Of a DNA stretch of 57,189 bases, positions 36,788-45,897 are shown piece by piece. Both the position numbers and the translations under genes were made by a program. The stretch is taken from NCBI RefSeq assembly GCF_905207245.1, contig NZ_CAJLKP010000036.1, positions 1-57,189 of the forward strand. Direction: 5' to 3'. Position 1 is the first letter of the stretch. Each line of letters begins with the position of its first letter. This DNA comes from an uncultured Bacteroides sp. GTDB taxonomy: Bacteria > Bacteroidota > Bacteroidia > Bacteroidales > Bacteroidaceae. The notes under the pieces are model-generated. The model saw only the letters and a program-made list of their open reading frames with translations. It was not told where the DNA came from and made no database searches.

Positions 36788-39700
36788 ATGATAAAGAATA
36801 TACTTTTGAGTTTGATAGCCATATGTTCCGTTTCTGTTGCCATGATGGCGCAGCCGGAGTGGCAGAGCCAGTATGCCGTCGGAAAGAATAAATTGGCACC
36901 ACACGCCTATGTGTGGCCCTATGAAACGGCAGATGCCCTGCACAGCGGCAACTACGAACAGTCACCTTACTACATGAGCCTGAACGGTACATGGAAATTC
37001 CATTGGGTGAAGAACCCCGACCTCCGACCGAAGGATTTCTATAAACCTTCTTTCTACACCGGCGGGTGGGCGGACATCAACGTCCCTGGCAACTGGGAAC
37101 GCCAAGGATACGGCACGGCTATCTACGTGAACGAAACCTACGAATTCGACGATCCCCTGTTCAACTTCAAGAAGAATCCGCCACTGGTGCCTTACGAAGA
37201 GAATGAAGTAGGCTCCTATCGCCGTACCTTTATCATACCTGAGAACTGGAAAGACCGTCGCATTGTAATCTGCTGCGAAGGTGTGATTTCTTTCTATTAT
37301 ATTTGGGTGAACGGTCATCAATTGGGCTACAATCAAGGCTCAAAGACTCCTGCCGAATGGGACATCACCGACTATGTCAAAGAAGGTGAGAACACCGTAG
37401 CGCTCGAAGTCTATCGCTGGAGTGCCGGTTCCTATCTGGAGTGTCAGGATATGTGGCGTCTGAGTGGTATTGAGCGCGATGTCTATCTTTACAGCACTCC
37501 CCGCCAGTTTATTTCCGATTATAAAGTGACTTCTTCCTTGAATAAACAGACGTACAAAGAAGGGCTTTTAGTTCTCGAAGCTACTGTTGAAGGGGCGTCG
37601 GACGGTGTGTCTGCTTTGGAATATACGCTGGAAGACCCTTCCGGAAAAATAATATTGAAAAAAGAAATGCCTGTAAAGAGCCGTGGCTTGAGTAATTTTA
37701 TTACTTTTGACGAACAGACTCTGCCGAATGTGAAACGTTGGAGTGCGGAACATCCTAATCTTTATTCACTAACCTTGGCGTTGAAGAACGCTGACGGACA
37801 AGTGACACACCTGACAGGGTGCAACGTCGGTTTCCGCACTTCTGAAATTAAGGATGGACGCTTCTGTATCAACGGTGTGCCTGTGTTGGTGAAAGGTGCC
37901 AACCGTCACGAACATTCCCAGTTGGGACGTACAGTCAGTAAAGAATTGATGGAAGAAGATATCCGTCTGATGAAACAACATAACCTGAATACAGTGCGCA
38001 ATTCGCATTATCCGACCCATCCGTATTGGTATCAGCTTTGCGATCGCTACGGACTTTATGTGATAGATGAAGCAAACATCGAATCGCACGGTATGGGATA
38101 TGGCGCTGCATCGCTGGCTAAAGATAGTACCTGGCTGCCTGCCCACATGGATCGCACTCAGCGCATGTACGAGCGCAGCAAGAATCATCCCGCCATCGTC
38201 ATTTGGTCATTGGGTAATGAAGCGGGCAACGGCGTCAACTTCGAACGGACGTATGATTATATGAAATCCATCGAAACCACCCGCCCCATCCAGTACGAGC
38301 GTGCCGAGCAGAACTATAATACGGATATCTACTGCCGCATGTACCGCAGCGTGGAAGAACTTCTTGCTTATGCCCGCCAGACGGAGCCGAAAGTTTACCG
38401 TCCCTTCATCATGACCGAATATCTGCATGCTATGGGCAATAGTTGTGGCGGCTTACGCGAATACATGGAAGTCTTCGAAACGGAACCTATCGTTCAAGGT
38501 GGTTGCATCTGGGACTGGGTGGATCAGTCGTTCCGTGAAATAGATGCCGATGGTCGCTGGTACTGGACTTACGGCGGCGACTACGGGCCCAAAAACATAC
38601 CCAGCTTCGGTAACTTCTGTTGCAACGGCTTGGTGAATGCTGTTCGTGAACCACATCCGCATTTGCTTGAAGTGAAGAAGGCTTATCAATATATCAAGGC
38701 GGAACTGGTAGATAGTAAGAAACTAACCCTGAGTATCAAGAACTGGTACGACTTCACTAACCTCAACGCTTACACACTGCACTGGCAGGTGGTTGGTGAT
38801 AATGGCCGGGTGATTGCCGACGGCGCGCGTCAGGTAGATGCCGCCCCGCATGCTACGGTGGAAGTGACATTGGGTGCCGTGCGCCTGCCTTCTGATGTCC
38901 GCGAAGCTTGGCTCAATCTGAGTTGGACACCCGTTGAGGCTACTCCTTCCTCCGCCGACGCCTTCGTCTCCTCCCTTCTTGGTCCCGGTCATGAAGTGGC
39001 CTACGACCAGTTCCCCCTTACCGGAAACCGGAACTACCGTGCTACTGAGGCAAAACTCTCCGGTAAAGTGGAGATGAATATTGACCCGGAAACGGGAGCG
39101 TTACGCTCCTATATATATAAAGGTGAAGAAATGCTGGCTTCTCCCGTGATGTTGAGTCTCTACCGCCCTGCTACCGATAATGACAATCGTGAAAAAGTGG
39201 GTGGTGCCAAAGCCTGGAAGAAAGCCGGACTGGATAAACTGACGCAACGCGCCCTTTCGGTCAAGACTACTGCCCGTGGCGGACGCAGTGAAGTGGAATT
39301 GCTGAATGCCCGTAATGAGCGTCTCGGCATTGCCACCTTCATCTATACATTGAAGAAAGATAGAGCGCTGGATGTGCAGACGCATTTCGTTCCCGATACT
39401 GCTGTTGTTACTTCATTGGCACGTGTGGGACTTGCTTTTGAAATGCCTGATGCTTATAGCCAGGTTACTTACTTGGGACGCGGGGGACATGAAACGTATA
39501 TTGACCGTAATGAGTCCGGCCGTATCGGCATTTATCATACGGATGTAGAACGTATGTTCCACTATTATGTCCGTCCGCAAGCTACGGGGAATCGTACGGA
39601 TGTCCGTTGGATGCAACTTGCTGATGAGGCAGGAGAGGGATTGGCTTTCCGTTCCGACACTCCATTTCAGTTCAGTGTCATTCCTTTCACGGATGAATGT

Positions 39701-39874
39701 TTGGATGCAGCGACACATATTAATCAGTTGCGACGTGAAGGAGTTGTGACTGTACATTTGGATGCTGCGCAGGCGGGTGTGGGTACAGCGACTTGCGGTC
39801 CTGGTGTACTACCCCGGTATCGGGTACCTGTGCAGGAATATATGTTCCGGTTTACAATTCAACCATTGAAGTAA
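36788..39874 (+). CDS. GH2 beta-galactosidase (LacZ type)
   Basis: Enzyme of 1028 residues with the five-domain LacZ layout and a signal peptide ending AMMAQ. Sugar-binding domain (GTWKFHW, VPGNWERQGYGTAIYVN), Ig-like domain, barrel with FCINGVPVLVKGANRHEH, acid/base E478 in WSLGNEAGNG and nucleophile E544 in MTEYLHAMGNS. The C-terminal Bgal_small domain includes RPATDNDN and YLGRGGHETYIDR. It should remove terminal beta-galactose in the periplasm. GH20 lies upstream and GH29 follows by 22 nt. Confidence 0.95.
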   Translation: MIKNILLSLIAICSVSVAMMAQPEWQSQYAVGKNKLAPHAYVWPYETADALHSGNYEQSPYYMSLNGTWKFHWVKNPDLRPKDFYKPSFYTGGWADINVPGNWERQGYGTAIYVNETYEFDDPLFNFKKNPPLVPYEENEVGSYRRTFIIPENWKDRRIVICCEGVISFYYIWVNGHQLGYNQGSKTPAEWDITDYVKEGENTVALEVYRWSAGSYLECQDMWRLSGIERDVYLYSTPRQFISDYKVTSSLNKQTYKEGLLVLEATVEGASDGVSALEYTLEDPSGKIILKKEMPVKSRGLSNFITFDEQTLPNVKRWSAEHPNLYSLTLALKNADGQVTHLTGCNVGFRTSEIKDGRFCINGVPVLVKGANRHEHSQLGRTVSKELMEEDIRLMKQHNLNTVRNSHYPTHPYWYQLCDRYGLYVIDEANIESHGMGYGAASLAKDSTWLPAHMDRTQRMYERSKNHPAIVIWSLGNEAGNGVNFERTYDYMKSIETTRPIQYERAEQNYNTDIYCRMYRSVEELLAYARQTEPKVYRPFIMTEYLHAMGNSCGGLREYMEVFETEPIVQGGCIWDWVDQSFREIDADGRWYWTYGGDYGPKNIPSFGNFCCNGLVNAVREPHPHLLEVKKAYQYIKAELVDSKKLTLSIKNWYDFTNLNAYTLHWQVVGDNGRVIADGARQVDAAPHATVEVTLGAVRLPSDVREAWLNLSWTPVEATPSSADAFVSSLLGPGHEVAYDQFPLTGNRNYRATEAKLSGKVEMNIDPETGALRSYIYKGEEMLASPVMLSLYRPATDNDNREKVGGAKAWKKAGLDKLTQRALSVKTTARGGRSEVELLNARNERLGIATFIYTLKKDRALDVQTHFVPDTAVVTSLARVGLAFEMPDAYSQVTYLGRGGHETYIDRNESGRIGIYHTDVERMFHYYVRPQATGNRTDVRWMQLADEAGEGLAFRSDTPFQFSVIPFTDECLDAATHINQLRREGVVTVHLDAAQAGVGTATCGPGVLPRYRVPVQEYMFRFTIQPLK

Positions 39875-39896
39875 TACCAAAATAATAATAACGACT

Positions 39897-41768
39897 ATGA
39901 AACAGTTTGCACTACCCTTTTTATTCGCCCTTGCATCCCTTACCGGATTGCACGCGCAGGAGACTTATTATGAAAAGCACGTTGCTTTTCCCGCTAATGC
40001 TACTGCCGAAGAGAAAATTGACATGGCCTCTCGTTTGGTTCCCACTCCCCAGCAACTGGAGTGGCAGCAAATGGAACTGACTGCTTTCCTGCACTTCGGT
40101 GTGAATACTTTCACCGGTCGTGAGTGGGGCGACGGAACAGAAGACCCGAATATCTTCAATCCTACTGAACTGGATTGCGAGCAATGGGTGCGTACCCTCA
40201 AAGAAGCCGGTTTCAAGATGGCCCTTATCACAGCAAAGCATCACGATGGTTTCTGCCTTTGGCCTACAAAGACTACCCGCCACTCCGTAGCTTCCTCTTC
40301 TTGGAAAAACGGAAAAGGCGATGTCGTTCGCGAACTACGTGATGCTTGCAAGAAATACGGGGTCAAATTCGGCGTCTACCTTTCCCCTTGGGATCGCAAT
40401 GCTTCTTGTTACGGTGATTCTCCCGCCTATAACCAGTTCTTTATTGAACAACTCACCGAATTACTGACCAATTATGGTGAAGTTCACGAAGTCTGGTTTG
40501 ATGGTGCTAACGGTGAAGGCCCTAATGGAAAGAAACAAATCTATGACTGGGATGCCATTCTGAAAACCATCCGCCGCTTGCAACCCAAAGCCGTCACTGC
40601 CATTATGGGGGATGATGTCCGCTGGGTAGGCAATGAAAAAGGTATCGGTCGTGAAACTGAGTGGAGCGCCACGGCACTGACTCCGGGTATCTATCCCCGT
40701 TCCGGTGAACAGAATAAGAAACTGGGCATTTATGGAAAGGCTAAGGATCTGGGCGGACGTGACATCGTGGCTCGTGCTACCGAACTTTTCTGGTATCCTT
40801 CGGAAGTGGATGTTTCTATCCGTCCGGGTTGGTTCTATCATGCCGACCAGGATAGTCAGGTGAAGTCTTTGAGTCATCTGGCGGATATCTATTTTCAATC
40901 CGTAGGTTATAATTCTGTTCTTTTGCTGAATATCCCACCTGACCTTCGTGGGCGGATTAATGAGAGTGATGTGCAACGATTGAAGGAGTTCTCCGGTTAT
41001 TTGAAGAAGACTTTTGCCCGCAATTATGTGCTGAAAGGAGACGAAGCCTGGCATGGGACTTCCGGTACAGCACGCGAATATGATGTGCAGAAAGATGCAC
41101 TGGTGAATGCTTTAATGATTCAGGAAGATATTTCCAAGGGGCAACGTATCGAAAGTTTCCTTGTCGAAGCCTATAAAGATGGTGCCTGGATTCATCTTGC
41201 CGAGGGTACTACAGTAGGGTATAAGCGTCTTGTCCGCTTCTCCGACACTCGTCCGGATCGTATCCGTGTTACGATTCGCTCTGCACGTGGCATAGCTAAC
41301 GTTTCTGCCGTAGGTCTGTTCTATGCCGAACCTCTTGCTGATAAGAGTGAGGAAGTGCAGCTTAGTGACATCCCTGTAACTGAATGGAAGGTGGTCGGTG
41401 GCAATGCGGATTCCCGTCTGGCTATTGACGGAGACCGGAAAACTGTCTGGCGTGCCTCTGCTCTTACACCGTTGGTAGTCGATATGGGGCATGAAGTGAG
41501 TGTGAAAGGTTTCAGTTACGCTTCCTCTCTGGAAGAAGATTTAACGGGAACTATCTATAAATATGCTTTCTACATCAGCCTCGACGGTCAATCGTGGACT
41601 AAATGTGAGGCAAGCGGTGAGTTCAGCAACATCATGCACAATCCCGTACCTTACTTTGTACGGTTTGGAAAGACGTATCCCGCCCGTTACTTCAAGCTGG
41701 AACCTATATCGGAGATAAATAATAAAAACGCCGTAACCGTCGGTGAAGTAGGTATTCTGACAAGATAG
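39897..41768 (+). CDS. GH29 alpha-L-fucosidase
   Basis: Retaining exo-fucosidase of 623 residues with signal peptide ending LHAQ. Substrate-pocket motifs TAKHHDGFCLWPTKTTRHS and the nucleophile D202 in EVWFDGANGEGP are present. The C-terminal part (about 480-620) looks like a discoidin-type carbohydrate-binding domain (DSRLAIDGDRKTVWRAS, PARYFKLEPISE). The retained HDGF and WFDG motifs make it catalytically plausible. Whether it cleaves alpha-1,2 or alpha-1,3/4 fucose is not determined. Next to beta-galactosidase and hexosaminidase it points to a fucosylated LacNAc-type substrate. Confidence 0.94.
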   Translation: MKQFALPFLFALASLTGLHAQETYYEKHVAFPANATAEEKIDMASRLVPTPQQLEWQQMELTAFLHFGVNTFTGREWGDGTEDPNIFNPTELDCEQWVRTLKEAGFKMALITAKHHDGFCLWPTKTTRHSVASSSWKNGKGDVVRELRDACKKYGVKFGVYLSPWDRNASCYGDSPAYNQFFIEQLTELLTNYGEVHEVWFDGANGEGPNGKKQIYDWDAILKTIRRLQPKAVTAIMGDDVRWVGNEKGIGRETEWSATALTPGIYPRSGEQNKKLGIYGKAKDLGGRDIVARATELFWYPSEVDVSIRPGWFYHADQDSQVKSLSHLADIYFQSVGYNSVLLLNIPPDLRGRINESDVQRLKEFSGYLKKTFARNYVLKGDEAWHGTSGTAREYDVQKDALVNALMIQEDISKGQRIESFLVEAYKDGAWIHLAEGTTVGYKRLVRFSDTRPDRIRVTIRSARGIANVSAVGLFYAEPLADKSEEVQLSDIPVTEWKVVGGNADSRLAIDGDRKTVWRASALTPLVVDMGHEVSVKGFSYASSLEEDLTGTIYKYAFYISLDGQSWTKCEASGEFSNIMHNPVPYFVRFGKTYPARYFKLEPISEINNKNAVTVGEVGILTR

Positions 41769-41814
41769 CAAGTGCTGGATTATCATTTATAAAACTACTT
41801 TTGAATTATTGCTT

Positions 41815-44238
41815 ATGATGAAATATCCCCTTGTTTCTATAGCTGCTGCGGCATTGCTTTCCGGCAATGTCGCAGCCCAACAAAAGCCTAATATCATTCT
41901 TTTTCTGGTTGATGATATGGGATGGCAGGACACCTCCCTGCCGTTCTGGAAAGACACTACCGAACTGAATCATGTTTATGAGACGTCCAACATGGAGCGT
42001 CTGGCAAAGAAAGGCGTCAGGTTTACACACGCTTATGCATGCCCTATCAGTTCCCCTTCGCGTGTCAGCCTGTTCACCGGCACAAATGCCGCGCAGCACA
42101 GGGTTACGAACTGGACTTTGAAGAAAGACACACCGACCGACCGGAAGAATGAAACGCTGGATTTCGAGGCTTGGAACTATAATGGCCTGTGCCCTGAACC
42201 CGGTCTGGAACATTCTTTCTATGCAAAATGCCTGCCGCAACTGCTTCGTGAAAACGGATATACGACGATGATGGTAGGCAAAGCACATTTTGGTTCAATA
42301 GATATGCCTGCTGCCAATCCTCTGACAATCGGCTTCGATTATAACATTGCCGGTCACGCTGCCGGTGCTATGGGCAGCTATCTGGGAGAAGAAGGATACG
42401 GTGCAACCGGCCAACCGGAATGGGCGGCGATATGGGCTGTACCGGACCTGGAGAAGTATCATGGAACGGATACTTTCCTTACGGAAGCCCTGACATTGGA
42501 AGCAAAAGGGCTTATGGACAAAGCCATTGAACAATCCAACCCTTTTTTCCTGTACATGAGCCATTATGCCGTACATGCCCCTTTCAAGACGGACAAACGT
42601 TTCTACCAGAAGTATATTGATAAAGGCCTCACTCATAAGGAAGCGCAGTACGCCGCTTTGCTGGAGGGAATGGATAAGAGTCTGGGAGATTTGATGGATT
42701 ATGTAGACCGGAAAGGCATTGCAGATAATACAGTAATCATTTTTATGTCCGATAATGGCGGTTATACCATAGGGCGTGCAGACAAGAACGCTCCGTTGAG
42801 CGAAGGAAAAGGTTCTCTGAAAGAAGGAGGTATCCGCGAACCGATGATTGTCTATTATCCGAATATAGCGAAACCATCGACTGTCAATGACACCCCGGTT
42901 ATCATCGAAGATTTCTTTCCCACCCTGCTGGAGCTTGCCGGAGTGCGCGATTATCAAACGCCGCAGCATATTGACGGGCAGAGTTTCATGGCACAAATAA
43001 AAGGACAGCCCGGTGATAAGGAGCGCGCCTTGTTTTTTCATTATCCGAATAACTGGGGCGAGAGAGTAGAGACCATCGGTGCCCCGCAAAGTGCCATACT
43101 GAAAGGAGACTGGAAACTGATTCATTATTATGAGTCCGGGAAGAACTGTCTCTATAACTTGGCGGATGACATTTCTGAAAAGCAGGATTTATCTGCCCGT
43201 TATCCAGATAAAACGAAAGAACTGGCAAAGGCATTGAGCGATTATTTAAGAGAGCAGCATGCCACCATGCCTGTCCTGAAAAGAACCGGCAAGTTTGTTT
43301 CTTATCCCGACGGCGGACAAGTGGAGCGGAAATTGCCCAAAGATGATGAAACGCTGGTTTATGATAATCCGGGGGATGCGTTGCTTTTGAAGGAAGGGGA
43401 CATGCACCCCAAAATCAAGAACTGGCATTTCTATACAGCCCATGAGTTTAATAATAAACATACCAAAAAAGGCTTGCCGCTTGGTTTCATAGAACATCGA
43501 GGCATGCACATGTCCCGTACGGCAAAGGTTGATAACCGGAAATGCTCAAAGGTAGATGAGGGAGTTTTGCGCATCTGGAGTGTGGAAGAGAAAGACTCGA
43601 TAGACAACCGTTTCGGTAAGAAAGTGAAGTACTCTCACGGTTGTTACCGTACTTCTTTACCGGGAAGTAAGGAGTTCTGGTGCAATTTTACCGAGAATAT
43701 GCGCATTGAAATCCGCTTCAAACGTACTCCCTATGTAGGCTTTAATGATGCCCTTTGGTTTATGGGCAACAATAACCGTCCCTGGCCGAAGAATGGTGAG
43801 ATCGATCTTTTGGAGAACCCGAAGAAGACGCTGAACGACCGTGCCCATTTCACGCTGCATTCCGAGAATCATTATGCCGGTGTGATAGGCGGCTCGGGCA
43901 GTGTTACTTCCACAATCGATCTTGCCGATATGTCCCAGTGGAATATCTACTGGTTGGAATGGTATCCCGACCGTATCGTGGGTGGTGTCAACGGACAAGC
44001 TTACTTTGAACATCGCAAAGGTGCCGATGATAATACGGACTGGCCTTGGAGCGATCCGCTGGGCTTCTTCCTTATCTTCAGTACAGGCATCTCTACCAAT
44101 CCTAATGCCTGGCCCGGCGCTATCATACCTTCTGAATGGAAGAAAGACGCGATGCCTGCCATGAATATAGATTGGATACGCGTTTACGTAAATGACGGGT
44201 ATAAAGGCGCGAAAGCTCCGGCAGCAAAATACTATTGA
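41815..44238 (+). CDS. Two-domain protein: S1 sulfatase fused to a GH16 endo-glycanase
   Basis: One uninterrupted frame of 807 residues. Signal peptide MMKYPLVSIAAAALLSGNVAA. Sulfatase domain at about residues 25-480: LFLVDDMGWQDTSLPFW, modification motif S79-S-P-S-R, VGKAHFGSIDMP, FMSDNGGYTIGRADKNAP. After a linker, a GH16 domain at about 535-795 has the E-x-D-x-x-E catalytic signature as E662, D664 and E667 in NGEIDLLEN. Aromatic GH16-type segments such as DALWFMGNNNRPW and NIDWIRVYVND surround it. The GH16 subfamily is not assigned; the family includes laminarinases, agarases, porphyranases, keratanase-like and mucin O-glycan endo-enzymes. Last gene of the locus, followed by a strong terminator. 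Confidence 0.9.
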   Translation: MMKYPLVSIAAAALLSGNVAAQQKPNIILFLVDDMGWQDTSLPFWKDTTELNHVYETSNMERLAKKGVRFTHAYACPISSPSRVSLFTGTNAAQHRVTNWTLKKDTPTDRKNETLDFEAWNYNGLCPEPGLEHSFYAKCLPQLLRENGYTTMMVGKAHFGSIDMPAANPLTIGFDYNIAGHAAGAMGSYLGEEGYGATGQPEWAAIWAVPDLEKYHGTDTFLTEALTLEAKGLMDKAIEQSNPFFLYMSHYAVHAPFKTDKRFYQKYIDKGLTHKEAQYAALLEGMDKSLGDLMDYVDRKGIADNTVIIFMSDNGGYTIGRADKNAPLSEGKGSLKEGGIREPMIVYYPNIAKPSTVNDTPVIIEDFFPTLLELAGVRDYQTPQHIDGQSFMAQIKGQPGDKERALFFHYPNNWGERVETIGAPQSAILKGDWKLIHYYESGKNCLYNLADDISEKQDLSARYPDKTKELAKALSDYLREQHATMPVLKRTGKFVSYPDGGQVERKLPKDDETLVYDNPGDALLLKEGDMHPKIKNWHFYTAHEFNNKHTKKGLPLGFIEHRGMHMSRTAKVDNRKCSKVDEGVLRIWSVEEKDSIDNRFGKKVKYSHGCYRTSLPGSKEFWCNFTENMRIEIRFKRTPYVGFNDALWFMGNNNRPWPKNGEIDLLENPKKTLNDRAHFTLHSENHYAGVIGGSGSVTSTIDLADMSQWNIYWLEWYPDRIVGGVNGQAYFEHRKGADDNTDWPWSDPLGFFLIFSTGISTNPNAWPGAIIPSEWKKDAMPAMNIDWIRVYVNDGYKGAKAPAAKYY

Positions 44239-44269
44239 TTTACCAAAGTCCGCTTCATAAAAACAGATT

Positions 44270-44309
44270 TGGGCAGATTGGAACTTACTCCAGTCTGCCC
44301 ATTTCCTTT
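44270..44309 (+). terminator. Intrinsic terminator at the end of the polysaccharide locus
   Basis: A 13-bp stem TGGGCAGATTGGA with TCCAGTCTGCCCA (one G-U pair) and a 6-nt loop is followed by TTTCCTTT. On the minus strand the sequence AATCTGTTTTTATG follows, so it may also end transcription of the convergent sigma factor gene. Confidence 0.8.
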
Positions 44310-44367
44310 CTGACACAATTAAAATCTAAGCTAAATCTACAAAAAACGTAGATTATTTCTTATTTGT

Positions 44368-44877
44368 TTAAACAAAATCCTTCAACTCTTGTTGTAGCTT
44401 CTGACGGGTGAAGAAGATGCGGCTTTTCACTGTACCCAGTGGCAATCCTAACTTCTCGGCGATTTCGCGGTATTTGAAACCGGAAACGTGCATGGAGAAC
44501 GGAATTTTATATTCGCGAGGAAGTGCGTTCACTATGCGGTGCATCTCTTTCAGATCGTAAGCGCTTTCCGTGCATTCGAAGCCGGATTCCTGCGGCAGAT
44601 TCAGATGATAGAGGTTATCCGTCTGGTCTACAAAAGTTTGGTCACGTATCACCTTGCGGTAATTATTAATAAAGATATTGCGCATGATGGTGTATGTCCA
44701 TCCTTTGAAGTTAGTGTCGGGGGCATATTTATCTTCGTTATCTAATATCTTTAACGAGGTTTCCTGGAGCAGGTCATTGGCTTCTTCACGGTCGGAGGTC
44801 AGTTTGTATGCAAAGCGTAATAAATCGTCTTGTACTCCAAGCAAGTCTTTCTGGAATGTAATACTGTTATTGTTCAT
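44368..44877 (-). CDS. ECF-type RNA polymerase sigma factor, copy 1
   Basis: Sigma-70 family ECF factor of 169 residues. Region 2 covers about 20-85 (DREEANDLLQETSLKILD, NFKGWTYTIMRNIFINNYR) and region 4 about 110-165 (GFKYREIAEKLGLPLGTVKSRIFFTRQKL). It differs from copy 2 at 45162 at only about 10 of 163 aligned residues. No anti-sigma factor gene is adjacent. The ATG at 44877 is preceded by a clear AAAGGAGA ribosome-binding sequence, unusual in Bacteroides, which favours it over the TTG at 44883. Target genes are unknown. Confidence 0.95.
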   Translation of the reverse strand: MNNNSITFQKDLLGVQDDLLRFAYKLTSDREEANDLLQETSLKILDNEDKYAPDTNFKGWTYTIMRNIFINNYRKVIRDQTFVDQTDNLYHLNLPQESGFECTESAYDLKEMHRIVNALPREYKIPFSMHVSGFKYREIAEKLGLPLGTVKSRIFFTRQKLQQELKDFV

Positions 44878-44980
44878 AATCAATCTCCTTTTCTAAATTA
44901 TTCGTTCGTATTGTTTTGGCTTTGCAATTTTACGAAAGTTGTAGCACTTTGGCAGACGGATTTCAGGTAATCTTTAGGGG

Positions 44981-45034
44981 GAAAACTATCAATTGATAGT
45001 TTTCGGGTGGTGTTTTGATAGTTTTCGGGTGGTG
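44981..45034 (-). promoter_or_regulatory. 24-bp palindrome and direct repeats upstream of sigma copy 1
   Basis: A perfect 24-bp palindrome at 44981-45004 with centre CTATCAATTGATAG. Then TTGATAGTTTTCGGGTGGTG occurs twice, at 44993-45012 and 45015-45034, exactly 22 nt apart. It lies about 105-160 nt upstream of the start codon. The arrangement is repeated upstream of sigma copy 2. Confidence 0.65.
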
Positions 45035-45051
45035 GCTGAACCCTGTTTACT

Positions 45052-45097
45052 CATAAAAAGATGAGGCGGAAAACTTTCTTCAAGCTCCCCGCCCCAT
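45052..45097 (-). terminator. Intrinsic terminator of sigma copy 2
   Basis: Stem ATGAGGCGG with CCGCCCCAT (one G-U or mismatch) and a 19-nt loop. On the minus strand it is followed by CTTTTTATGAG. It lies between the two tandem sigma genes and implies separate transcripts. Confidence 0.55.
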
Positions 45098-45161
45098 TTC
45101 AATTACTGGTCTTTTTTGAGTCTTACTTAAAAGACATTATTTTATATAGTTAAGGAATAGG

Positions 45162-45665
45162 TTATCTAAAATCTTTCAGTTCTTGCTGCAGTTTCTGGCG
45201 TGTGAAGAAGATGCGGCTCTTTACTGTTCCCAGTGGTAATCCCAGCTTCTCTGCAATTTCGCGGTACTTGAAACCGGAAACGTGCATGGAGAATGGAATC
45301 TTATATTCACGCGGCAAGGCATTTACCACACGGTGCATCTCTTTCAGGTCGTAAGCGCTTTCTGTGCTTTCGAAGCCTGAGTCCTGCGGGAGGTTAAGGT
45401 GATAGAGATTATCCGTCTTGTCAATAAAGGTCTGATCGCGAACTACTTTACGGTAGTTGTTGATGAATATATTGCGCATGATAGTATACATCCATCCTTT
45501 GAAGTTAGTATCGGGTGCATATTTATCTTCGTTATCTAACGCCTTTAAAGAGGTTTCCTGAAGCAAGTCGTTTGCTTCTTCACGGTCGGAGGTCAGTTTG
45601 TATGCAAAGCGTAATAAGTCGTTTTGTACTCCGAGCAAATCTTTTTGAAATGTAATACTGTTCAT
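45162..45665 (-). CDS. ECF-type RNA polymerase sigma factor, copy 2
   Basis: A 167-residue ECF sigma factor about 94% identical to copy 1, with the same region 2 and region 4 motifs. Replacements include Ile to Ala in region 2 (LKALDNED), Thr to Met in GWMYTIMRN, and the last residue. The upstream regions are also related over about 200 nt, so the whole unit arose by tandem duplication with an offset of about 790 nt. AAAGGAGAGAAC precedes the ATG at 45665. No anti-sigma gene is seen. Confidence 0.95.
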   Translation of the reverse strand: MNSITFQKDLLGVQNDLLRFAYKLTSDREEANDLLQETSLKALDNEDKYAPDTNFKGWMYTIMRNIFINNYRKVVRDQTFIDKTDNLYHLNLPQDSGFESTESAYDLKEMHRVVNALPREYKIPFSMHVSGFKYREIAEKLGLPLGTVKSRIFFTRQKLQQELKDFR

Positions 45666-45773
45666 ATCGTTCTCTCCTTTTTATTATAGTTATTCATTCG
45701 TTTTACTTTTGATGTTGCAATTTTACGAAAGTTAGCTCACTCCGACGGACGTATTTCAGGCAATCTTTAGGGC

Positions 45774-45824
45774 AAAAACTATCAATTGATAGTTTTTGGG
45801 TGCCTTTTGTTTGTTTTTGGGTGC
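45774..45824 (-). promoter_or_regulatory. 24-bp palindrome and direct repeats upstream of sigma copy 2
   Basis: A perfect 24-bp palindrome at 45774-45797 with the same core CTATCAATTGATAG as copy 1. The outermost G-C pair of copy 1 is replaced by A-T, so symmetry is kept. GTTTTTGGGTGC follows twice, at 45792-45803 and 45813-45824, 21 nt apart. Confidence 0.65.
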
Positions 45825-45865
45825 AGTTTTAGACAATTTTATTGCGTATAATTAAAAAGATGAGT

Positions 45866-45873
45866 TAATTTTG
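45866..45873 (+). promoter_or_regulatory. -7 promoter box for glsA
   Basis: TAATTTTG matches TAnnTTTG exactly, about 25 nt upstream of the ATG at 45898. It argues against an upstream TTG start at 45871. No clear -33 box. Confidence 0.5.
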
Positions 45874-45897
45874 CGCAATCATTTCATCTTAAAAAGA

